DNA of 64,000 nucleotides from Armatimonadota bacterium (lineage in GTDB: Bacteria; Armatimonadota; Zipacnadia; UBA1398; JAKPQA01). The stretch spans positions 17,775 to 81,774 of the forward strand of contig JAKPQA010000359.1 in assembly GCA_029547025.1 (NCBI GenBank), written 5' to 3'. Every line of letters starts with the position of its first letter. Position 1 is the first letter of the stretch. The translations under genes were made by a program, and so were the position numbers. A model generated the notes under the pieces. It saw only the letters and a list, made by a program, of their open reading frames with translations, was not told the origin of the DNA and did not search any database. Below, in pieces: positions 33,401 through 41,004 of the stretch.

Positions 33401-34693
33401 CTAGTATCCGCGCACGCGCACGCTGTTCGCGTGAGCATGCAGTCCCTCGGCTTCAGCGAGGGCAATGGTGGCTCCGGCGTCACGGCTCAGTGCGGCCGCC
33501 GAGTAGCGGAGGATGCTCGATCGCTTCATGAAGTCCTCCACGCCGAGTGGAGAGGAGAAGCGGCTGGTGCCCTCGGTGGGCAGGATGTGGCTCGGCCCCG
33601 CGATGTAGTCGCCCAACGGCTCCGGCGTGTGGGGCCCCACGAAGATCGCACCGGCGTTCCGGATACGCTCCAGCAGCGCGTCCTCTCCACTCGAGACGAG
33701 GACTTCGAGGTGCTCCGGCGCGACCGCGTTGGCTACGTCGGCGGCCTCATCCAGGTCGCGGCAAAGCACGAGAGCGCCGCGTCCGTCCAACGAGCTCAGG
33801 GCCTCGTCGCGCCTCGGAAGCCCGGCCAGCTGCCGTTCGAGCTCACGCTCCACGGCATCTGCCAAGGCAGCCGACGGCGTCGCGAGCACCGCCGACGACT
33901 CAGAGCCATGCTCGGCCTGCGACAGCATGTCCGCTGCCACGTACGCGGGCTCCTGCTCGGCGTCCGCGATGATGAGCACATCACTGGGGCCGGGCAACGA
34001 CTCGATGCCCACATGGCCGAAGACAGCGCGCTTCGCCAGCATGACGTAGATGCTCCCCGGCCCGACGATCTTATCGACGCGGGGGATGCTCTCGGTCCCA
34101 AATGCCAGCGCCGCCACGGCCCAGGCGCTGCCCACCCGGAAGACCCGGTCCACACCCGCCAGCCGCGCGGCCACGAGCACCAGCGGGTGCAACGTCCCGT
34201 CCCGCCGCGCGGGGCACGCGACGACCACTTCGCGCACACCGGCGACACGGGCCGGTACGGCCGCCATGTACAGCGACGACGGGAGTGGCGTGCCTCCGGG
34301 AACGTATATGCCCACTCGATCCAGTGGCAGCACCCGTTGGCCCAGGGTCGCTCCGTCGAACGTGTGCTGCCAGCTCTGCGGCACCCGGTGCGCGTGGAAC
34401 CGCCGGACGTGATCGCAGGCGCGCCGTATCGCGGCGATGTGCTCGGCCGGCGCCGACGCGCATGCCGCGTCGATCTCTTCGGGTCGGACCTCGAGGTCGG
34501 CCGCCGTCAGACCCGGCGTGTCGAAGCGGCGCGCGTACTCGAGCACGGCCTGGTCGCCTTCGGCGCGGACGCGATCCACGATCTCTTGCACCTGGCGCAT
34601 GGGCTCGGCGTACCGCTCGTCCAGAGCTGGACGAAGCACCCGCCCGATCTCCGCCGGCGTCAGCGCCTGTGTGGATAGCTTGCGGATGGTCAC
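33401..34693 (-). CDS. hisD: Histidinol dehydrogenase
   Basis: 430 aa from GTG 34693, with AAGGAG 8 nt upstream; the frame extends to 34750 without family sequence. The enzyme oxidises L-histidinol to histidine with two NAD+. Blocks include GIYVPGGTPLPSSLYM, DKIVGPGSIYVMLAKRAVFGHVGIESLPGPSD, the zinc-binding LSQAEHGSES, the catalytic AVAPEHLEV and a terminal FMKRSSILRYS. It sits between dnaE (35 nt upstream) and tatD, apart from hisG, so histidine genes are scattered in this genome. Confidence 0.95.
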   Translation of the reverse strand: MTIRKLSTQALTPAEIGRVLRPALDERYAEPMRQVQEIVDRVRAEGDQAVLEYARRFDTPGLTAADLEVRPEEIDAACASAPAEHIAAIRRACDHVRRFHAHRVPQSWQHTFDGATLGQRVLPLDRVGIYVPGGTPLPSSLYMAAVPARVAGVREVVVACPARRDGTLHPLVLVAARLAGVDRVFRVGSAWAVAALAFGTESIPRVDKIVGPGSIYVMLAKRAVFGHVGIESLPGPSDVLIIADAEQEPAYVAADMLSQAEHGSESSAVLATPSAALADAVERELERQLAGLPRRDEALSSLDGRGALVLCRDLDEAADVANAVAPEHLEVLVSSGEDALLERIRNAGAIFVGPHTPEPLGDYIAGPSHILPTEGTSRFSSPLGVEDFMKRSSILRYSAAALSRDAGATIALAEAEGLHAHANSVRVRGY

Positions 34694-34728
34694 TGCGACT
34701 CCTTCTGGGCCCGACGGGCCAACCGGCC

Positions 34729-37700
34729 TCACGTGCCCGCCGCGCACCACACGGCAGCGGCATCGTCCACCACGGCACCCAGACGGCGCCGCAGATCCTC
34801 ACTCCACGACGCGCGGTACTGCTCGGGCAACCGGAAGACCCGAGGACGTCCGCCATCGGCCACGTGGAGAATCACATCACGGTCCCCCGGACACGCGCCC
34901 AGTATCTGCCTCACACGGTCCAGCAGTGACCGGTCGGCCGCGCTCAGCCGAATGTGGATGGCCCCGCCGCCGCCACATTCGCTCCCGTTGCCGCCGCCGT
35001 TCTGGAGCGCATCGAACCCCGCGGTCGGGTCGTCGCTTGCGCCATTCAGCTCCTCCAAAGGCGCCCCGGTATCGTCGAGGCGCTTGGCGAACCGGACGGG
35101 CGCCCGGTCGGCCGGCACGATGGCGTCGGCGACCACCTTGGCCATTCCCGATCCGGGCGGCGCGCCCGCGTCTCGGGGCGAGTTGCGCCCCGTCACGACG
35201 ATGGCGGCGTCCATCACGAGCAGCGACCGCACGGACTCGTACGTCTTGGGCGGAACGACGATGTCTGCGTCGCCTTCCAGGTCCTGGATGGTCAGAAACA
35301 TCATGGGCTTGTTTGCGCGAGTCATGTACTCCCGCACACGCGTGATGACACCGCCCACGGTGACGGTCGCGTCCGCCGCTTCCTCGGCGAGTTCGCCGCA
35401 CGTGTGATCCACTCGCCCATCGAGGGCGCGGACCACATCCTTGAGCGGGTTGTCCGTGACGTACAGGCCCAGCAGCTCCTTCTCGGCTGAGAGGATCTGG
35501 TCGCGGGTCCACTCGGGCACGTCGGGCAGTACCTGCGAGTCCGTCCCCACCAGCGCATCGTCGTCATCGCCAAACAACGAGGTCTGACCGACCGCCCGGT
35601 CACGATGCAGGCTCTGAGCCTGCGCTTGCGCCATGTCGAGCACGGCCATCTGGGCCGCGCGGGAGCCCAGCGAGTCGAAGCCGCCGCAGCGGATGAGCGC
35701 CTCGGTCACCGCCCGGGTCACCTGGGTGCTCGGCACCCGCCGGCAGAAGTCGAAGATGTCGCGGAACGGCCCAGCAGACCTCGCTTCGAGAATGGCCCCC
35801 ACGGCGGCGCGCCCCACGCCTTTCACGGCGGCGAGGCCGAAGCGGATCTGTCCCTCGGCGTTCGGGGTGAAGTCCGCGTCGCTCTGGTTGACATCCGGCG
35901 GCATGACCGCCACGCCCAGACGCCGCGCCTCCTCCACATAGAGCGCCACCTTGGTCTTGTCGTCCATGTAGCTCGAGAGCTGCGCGGCCATGAACTGGGC
36001 CGGGTAGTGGGTCTTGAGATAGGCCGTCTGGAAGGCCACCCGCGCGTATGCCTCGCTGTGCGGCCGGTTGAAGCAGTACCCCGCGAACTCCGCCATGGTG
36101 TCGAACAGTGCCTTGGCCGTGTCCTCCGGCACGCCGCGCTGGCGCGCTCCCTCCATGAACTTGGGGCGCATGCGCTCCATCACGTCGACCTGTTTCTTCC
36201 CCATGGCGCGGCGCAACACATCGGCCTCACCCATGGAGAAGCCGGCCAGGTCCCGGGCGATCTGCATGACCTGTTCCTGATACACGATAACGCCATAGGT
36301 CACAGACAGAATGGGTTCCAGCAAGGGATGGAGGTACCGGATCCGCCTGCGGCCGTTCGATGTCTCGACATAGGCATCGAGCATGCCGGTCTTCATCGGC
36401 CCCGGTCGGTAGAGGGCCACCAGGGCCGAGAGGTGCGCCACACTGGTGGGCCGCAGGTTCACCGCCAACTTCCGCATCCCGGCGCTCTCCATCTGGAACA
36501 CGCCCGAGGTCTCGCCTCGCGAGAGGGAAGCGAATGTCTCGGGGTCGTCCGGCGGCACCTCGTCGAGCTTCACCTTCTGCCCCGTGGTCCGCTCGATCCA
36601 CATCAGGGTGTTGCGGAGCACCGTCAGCGTCTTGAGACCCAGCAGGTCCAGTTTCTCAACGCCGATCTTCTTCAGCGCGTCCATCGAGTACTGGGTGGTG
36701 ATGGTCTCGTCGTTGGCATGCCGCATGAGCGGTGTTAGCTCACTAAGGGGCTTGTGAGCAATGACCAGGGCGGCCGCGTGGGTCGAGGCATGCCGAATCA
36801 GCCCCTCGATGGCCCGGGCGTTGTCGATCAGCTCCGCCACTCGGGTGTCGGTCTGGTACAGCTGTCGCAGCTCCGCTTGGGCTTCGAGTCCCTCATCGAT
36901 GGTGGCCATGCTGGGAATGAGCTTGGCCAGACGATCCACCTCGGCCAGCGGCACGTCCAGGGCCCGGCCGGTATCACGCACGGCCGCTCGGCCTTGCAGA
37001 GTCCCGAAGGTCACCACCTGAGCCACGCGGTCGGCCCCGTAACGCTCCACCGCGTAGCGGATGATCTCGCCCCGCGTGTCATCGGGCACGTCGAGGTCAA
37101 TGTCGGGCGGATCGTCACGCTCGGGGTTCAGAAAGCGCTCGAAGACCAGGTTCAGCGCGATGGGGTCCAGGTCGTGAATGCCAATGGCATACGCCACGAC
37201 ACTCGACCCGGCGGAGCCGCGGAATGACAGGGGAATGCCCCGTTCGTGCGCCCAGCGCGACAGATCCCAGACAATGAGGAAGTAATCGGCGTAGTGCTTA
37301 CCGATGATCACCTCGAGCTCATACTCCGCGCGCTGCCGCACTTCTTCGGTGATGGGGTTGTACCGCTGGGGCAGCCCTTGAGCCACGAGCTCGCGGAGCA
37401 TCTCCGGGGCTGTCCGGCCCTCGGGCAGTCCCGAGAAGCGCGGCATATGCACGACACCGGTCTCGATCCGCAGATCGCACTGATCGGCCACCATGAGGGT
37501 GTTGTCCAGCCAGTCTTCGCGGCCAAAGGCGTGACGCATCTCCTCGCGCGTCTTGAACCAGAACTGGTCGCTGCTGAAGCACAGGCCTGACTTGTCTTTC
37601 ACCGTGCGGCCGGTCTGGATGCACAGCAGCACATCGTGCGCGCCGGCGTCGCCACGCGAGGTGTAGTGGCTGTCGTTGGTGGCGACGATAGGGATCTTCA

Positions 37701-38298
37701 TATCGCGCCCGAGGCGCTCGAGCATCGGTACCAGACGCACCTCTTCGTCCAGTCCGTGAGCCATGGCCTCGAGGTAGAAGTTGCCTTCGCCCAGCGCGCT
37801 GAGATAGCGCTCACACGCCTTGCGGCCCGCCTCTTGCCCTCCACCCAACAGCGCCTGCTGGACCTCGCCCTCAATGCAGGCGCTCAGGCCGATGAGCCCC
37901 TCGCTATGCTCACGCAGCAGATCCATGTCGATGCGGGGCTTGTAGTAGAACCCGTTCAGGTACGCCTCGGTGACCATCTGCATGAGATTCACATAGCCGC
38001 GCGCGTCCCGGGCGAGCAGAACCAGGTGCGACCGCCGCTGATCCTCCTTCGGGTCGCGGTCGAAACGGGTACGGGCGGCCATATAGACTTCGCACCCCAC
38101 CAGGGGCTTGATGCCAGCCTGAGTGCACGCCGCATAGAAGTCCAGGGCACCGAACATGGACCCGTGGTCGGTGATGGCCAGGGCCGGCATACCGTACTCC
38201 TGGGCCCGGGCGATCAGATCGGGAATGCGGGACGCACCGTCGAGGAGGCTGTACTCCGTGTGGACGTGAAGGTGAACGAAGGGTCTGTGTTCGGCCAA
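34729..38298 (-). CDS. dnaE: DNA polymerase III subunit alpha
   Basis: 1189 aa from TTG 38298, preceded by GAGG at 7 nt, giving MAEHRPFVHLHVHTEYSLLDGA. This is the replicative polymerase. The N-terminal PHP domain (HLHVHTEYS, ITDHGSMFGA) is intact. The polymerase core has SAGSSVVAYAIGIHDLDPI and the catalytic Asp cluster PDIDLD at about residues 398-403. The finger/tandem HhH region contains YCFNRPHSEAYA. An OB fold near residue 1000 (VTVGGVITRVREYMT) and a beta-clamp/tau-binding C-terminus end it. Length and order are typical of DnaE1. Confidence 0.97.
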   Translation of the reverse strand: MAEHRPFVHLHVHTEYSLLDGASRIPDLIARAQEYGMPALAITDHGSMFGALDFYAACTQAGIKPLVGCEVYMAARTRFDRDPKEDQRRSHLVLLARDARGYVNLMQMVTEAYLNGFYYKPRIDMDLLREHSEGLIGLSACIEGEVQQALLGGGQEAGRKACERYLSALGEGNFYLEAMAHGLDEEVRLVPMLERLGRDMKIPIVATNDSHYTSRGDAGAHDVLLCIQTGRTVKDKSGLCFSSDQFWFKTREEMRHAFGREDWLDNTLMVADQCDLRIETGVVHMPRFSGLPEGRTAPEMLRELVAQGLPQRYNPITEEVRQRAEYELEVIIGKHYADYFLIVWDLSRWAHERGIPLSFRGSAGSSVVAYAIGIHDLDPIALNLVFERFLNPERDDPPDIDLDVPDDTRGEIIRYAVERYGADRVAQVVTFGTLQGRAAVRDTGRALDVPLAEVDRLAKLIPSMATIDEGLEAQAELRQLYQTDTRVAELIDNARAIEGLIRHASTHAAALVIAHKPLSELTPLMRHANDETITTQYSMDALKKIGVEKLDLLGLKTLTVLRNTLMWIERTTGQKVKLDEVPPDDPETFASLSRGETSGVFQMESAGMRKLAVNLRPTSVAHLSALVALYRPGPMKTGMLDAYVETSNGRRRIRYLHPLLEPILSVTYGVIVYQEQVMQIARDLAGFSMGEADVLRRAMGKKQVDVMERMRPKFMEGARQRGVPEDTAKALFDTMAEFAGYCFNRPHSEAYARVAFQTAYLKTHYPAQFMAAQLSSYMDDKTKVALYVEEARRLGVAVMPPDVNQSDADFTPNAEGQIRFGLAAVKGVGRAAVGAILEARSAGPFRDIFDFCRRVPSTQVTRAVTEALIRCGGFDSLGSRAAQMAVLDMAQAQAQSLHRDRAVGQTSLFGDDDDALVGTDSQVLPDVPEWTRDQILSAEKELLGLYVTDNPLKDVVRALDGRVDHTCGELAEEAADATVTVGGVITRVREYMTRANKPMMFLTIQDLEGDADIVVPPKTYESVRSLLVMDAAIVVTGRNSPRDAGAPPGSGMAKVVADAIVPADRAPVRFAKRLDDTGAPLEELNGASDDPTAGFDALQNGGGNGSECGGGGAIHIRLSAADRSLLDRVRQILGACPGDRDVILHVADGGRPRVFRLPEQYRASWSEDLRRRLGAVVDDAAAVWCAAGT

Positions 38299-38418
38299 GC
38301 TGTGCCTCCGTACCGCGGCGCGGTCCAGCGAGTCGCAGTCACGTCAGTCCTGGCAAACGGACCGGAGCGGCCCCAGTTGCCGAGGCGCCACCGCGGGATG
38401 GAAGCAGGCGATGCCGGT

Positions 38419-39369
38419 CTAGCCGTTCAGAGCCTCGAGCAGCTCCCACAAGCGTGCGCGCGCGCCCTTCAGCTCGGCCGCCGACACGTCCGGAACACCG
38501 CGTGCCAAAGCGCTGGCGGCTCCGTGCAAGTGCTCCGCCACCCGGTCCAGACCCTTCTGGGCCTCGACCGGCGCGATGGCCTGAGCCATAGCGATGAGCT
38601 CCTGGATGGCCTGAGAGCCCTGCCCGGACTCGATCATGCTCGATGCACTCTGCGCGTGTGCCTGAAAACTCCTCAGGGTGCCCTTCAGCTCGATATCCCC
38701 CGCGAGCTGCACCGCCCGCTGGATGGCGCTCTTGGCCCCCTGCGCATCGCCAGCATTGACCCGCGCCATGGCGCGGTCACAGTTCTGGCGAGCCACCAGT
38801 GCCGGGAACTCGGACACCACAAAGCTCAGCGCGGTCTGGGCGCGGGTCACCCGAACAGCGGCCTCCTCGGTCTTGCCCTGCGAGATCTGCCGATCGGCCT
38901 CCTCCACCTGGTTCAACGCGATGGTCAGGTCCGACCGCAACTGGGCGAGGAGTTGGTCGCGTTCGGACGGGCCGCTCGCGGTCGTGCGCGATCCCGCCGA
39001 TGCACCCGCCGGAGCCGTCTTGCCCGAACCTTTCGCCGCCTGAGAGAGCGCCTCCGGCGACTTGGCTTCCTCCGCCGGCTGGCTCGAAGCGTCCGCCGCA
39101 CCCTTGGTCGACTCGCCGGCGCCGGTCGTGCCCTGAGTCGCTCCTGCCTCGTCGGCGCTGGTCTTCTCGCCGGTTTCCGCCTCGGGCGGCGCTGATGGCG
39201 GCTCTGCTTCCAGATCGACCGGAGGCCGAGTGCTCTCCATCACCGGAGCCGACGGCGTGGACGGCTCGTCGCCGCTCGCGAGGCGGTCGGAGATCCGCTG
39301 GCATCCCGCCAGCACGGCGAGACTGATCACCACGAGAAGCGCGACGATAGGGACCCGCTTTCGGACCAT
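38419..39369 (-). CDS. Lipoprotein with acidic low-complexity linker and helical domain
   Basis: 316 aa; ATG 39369. An N-terminal lipobox (VISLAVLAGC) is followed by about 110 residues rich in Pro, Ala, Glu and Ser. A helical, possibly coiled-coil domain then follows (RDQLLAQLRSDLTIALNQVEEADRQI, FQAHAQSASSMIESGQGSQAIQELI). No family is recognised. It heads the dnaE-hisD-tatD strand run, with 120 nt before dnaE, and has a good promoter of its own upstream. It may be a periplasmic spacer or assembly factor. Confidence 0.7.
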   Translation of the reverse strand: MVRKRVPIVALLVVISLAVLAGCQRISDRLASGDEPSTPSAPVMESTRPPVDLEAEPPSAPPEAETGEKTSADEAGATQGTTGAGESTKGAADASSQPAEEAKSPEALSQAAKGSGKTAPAGASAGSRTTASGPSERDQLLAQLRSDLTIALNQVEEADRQISQGKTEEAAVRVTRAQTALSFVVSEFPALVARQNCDRAMARVNAGDAQGAKSAIQRAVQLAGDIELKGTLRSFQAHAQSASSMIESGQGSQAIQELIAMAQAIAPVEAQKGLDRVAEHLHGAASALARGVPDVSAAELKGARARLWELLEALNG

Positions 39370-39397
39370 CCGCGATCACTCCCACCGGGGCGGCCGC

Positions 39398-39427
39398 ATT
39401 ATAGCGAAGTGGCCGGACGGGCGGCAA
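39398..39427 (-). promoter_or_regulatory. Promoter of the lipoprotein/dnaE strand run
   Basis: On the minus strand: TTGCCG (39427-39422), an 18-nt spacer, then a perfect TATAAT (39403-39398). The -10 ends 28 nt before the lipoprotein ATG. An ATTATA in such GC-rich DNA is unlikely by chance. It may also feed dnaE, hisD and tatD. Confidence 0.6.
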
Positions 39428-39526
39428 CCGAGGTGCACCACACTGCCACGACCGGGGGAGACACCAGGCTCCGCCCGAACGTCTATCTTCTGCGGACGTA
39501 GCCAGACCTCATGCCCGGTCGCGTGT

Positions 39527-39556
39527 TTGACGCCGCGCAGCGGGGGCCTCGATAAT
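39527..39556 (+). promoter_or_regulatory. Promoter of the secreted lipoprotein at 39638
   Basis: TTGACG at 39527-39532, an 18-nt spacer, then GATAAT at 39551-39556: 5 of 6 matches in each box. It lies about 80 nt upstream of the GTG start. It is back-to-back with the minus-strand promoter at 39398-39427. Confidence 0.58.
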
Positions 39557-39637
39557 GGTTGCGGTACGCTTCGGCGCGTCCGGACCATTCCCCTGCGTCC
39601 CGCCAAACGCGGCCGGAGCCGATTCCGGGAGGCGCGC

Positions 39638-40426
39638 GTGGTACATCCAACGAGATTCCCAGGCTCACCGTGTCTGACGGCGTGGCTCGCTGCGCTCGCC
39701 GTCTTGCTCGCCGGCTGTGGCGGTTCTCCGATCGATGTCACGCCCGGTGGGAACGGCAACTCCAACAACAATGGCGGCACTGCCGCGTTCGGCGAGGGAG
39801 ACGCGTTCTACATCACCGTTCCCGCGCCCAGCGGCACGGGCAACGCCTACCTGCCTGGACCCGGCCTTTCCTCACCGAGCGGCAGCGCTAACGATCCGCC
39901 TCTGCCCCCCGGCCAGGACCCGACCTCTGGCGAGGGGGTCGTCGGCGTGTTCCTGGAAGGGCTCGACGGCACACTCACTGGGTCATCATTCGACGTCGCC
40001 CGAAGCGAGGCCGACGTGAATGCGTGTGGCGGTGGGTGTCTCCTCGCCTCCCGCTCCGCGACGTCGGGGAACGCCGTGGTCCGCGTCATCCTGGCCAACG
40101 CCACCGGTACGGTCTGGGACGTGACCGCCCTTGGCACCGTCAGCGGCGATACCGTGCAGGCCAGCACATTCACGTACCCCGGGACGACGTCTCTGGGCGG
40201 TGTGGGGGCGATGACAGGCGGAACAGTGTACTTTGACTCTGGGGTTACCCACTCGCTTGCCTCTGCGGTTGCATCGGGGCAGATCACTGCGACGTTACCC
40301 GCCAGCCGAGCCGTCGGGGCCGACATGATCTTCGAGATTGACGTCGTGACCGCCGATGGGCGGTCCCTGGCCGGTACTCTCACCGTGCCGCTTGACGACG
40401 TGTTGCCAGTCTACGCCCCCAGCTAG
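39638..40426 (+). CDS. Lipoprotein of unknown function
   Basis: 262 aa from GTG 39638, with GGGAGG 6 nt upstream; upstream in-frame codons overlap the divergent lipoprotein gene. Signal and lipobox (WLAALAVLLAGC), then an Asn/Gly linker (NGNSNNNGG) and an all-beta domain with two Cys (NACGGGCLLASRS) and repeated Thr/Ser-rich strands. No family is recognised. The last 132 nt overlap the 3' end of the DUF123 gene on the other strand. Confidence 0.68.
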   Translation: MVHPTRFPGSPCLTAWLAALAVLLAGCGGSPIDVTPGGNGNSNNNGGTAAFGEGDAFYITVPAPSGTGNAYLPGPGLSSPSGSANDPPLPPGQDPTSGEGVVGVFLEGLDGTLTGSSFDVARSEADVNACGGGCLLASRSATSGNAVVRVILANATGTVWDVTALGTVSGDTVQASTFTYPGTTSLGGVGAMTGGTVYFDSGVTHSLASAVASGQITATLPASRAVGADMIFEIDVVTADGRSLAGTLTVPLDDVLPVYAPS

Positions 40427-40891
40427 GTGCGCCGGCGTGTGTTGGACCAGTACGGCGACCGCCCCTTCTCCGGATTCACAGCCAGGCAGCAGGGCAAGGT
40501 GGCTTTGGCACCGGCAGTCGCTGGCACCGAAACCGGGGATCGGCTCGCGGGCTCCCGGCACGCGCATCGCGGCTTCATGGAGCGAACACTCGAGGCGGTG
40601 GGGCGACAGCACGAACCGGATGGCGATGATGCGGCCCACGGCCCTGAGGTAGTCGATATGCCACCGGATCGCCCCCGCTGGGCGAAGGTGGCGCAGAACG
40701 CGCTGCCGAACACCGCCCAGAGCGCTCCCGGAGTAGACATAGGTTCCTTCGTCGACCTCCCAGGTGCCGAGGGCGCCGACCGAGAGCCGAGTGGCCGGAA
40801 CCCGGAGGATGAGCTGGTAGGCGCCGGGAACACTGTCCGGTACCTGGTTGCGCAGAGCTTCCAGGCCCCATACGGTGCTGGGCTCGGCCAT
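40295..40891 (-). CDS. GIY-YIG superfamily DUF123 protein
   Basis: 198 aa; ATG 40891 with GGGAGG at 8 nt. Residues about 20-140 match DUF123: GAYQLILRV and TYVYSGSALGGVRQRVLRHLR represent the GIY and YIG segments. IRWHIDYL, the ECSLHEAA helix and GFGASDCRCQSHL complete the domain. It is a putative structure-specific endonuclease or nucleic-acid-binding protein; homologues are sometimes fused to endonuclease III. A C-terminal tail of about 55 residues has no family match and overlaps the facing lipoprotein gene, so it may be out-of-function extension. Confidence 0.82.
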   Translation of the reverse strand: MAEPSTVWGLEALRNQVPDSVPGAYQLILRVPATRLSVGALGTWEVDEGTYVYSGSALGGVRQRVLRHLRPAGAIRWHIDYLRAVGRIIAIRFVLSPHRLECSLHEAAMRVPGAREPIPGFGASDCRCQSHLALLPGCESGEGAVAVLVQHTPAHLAGGVDWQHVVKRHGESTGQGPPIGGHDVNLEDHVGPDGSAGG

Positions 40892-41004
40892 CTCGGTGCC
40901 TCCCGGTCATCGAGGAAGCGCGGGGTCTGGGACCCCTGCACCACCCACCGTTCGTAGGAGGAGGGCTTCGCGGCCGGTACGGCCGCCCGCGGAGCCCCAG
41001 CTGA

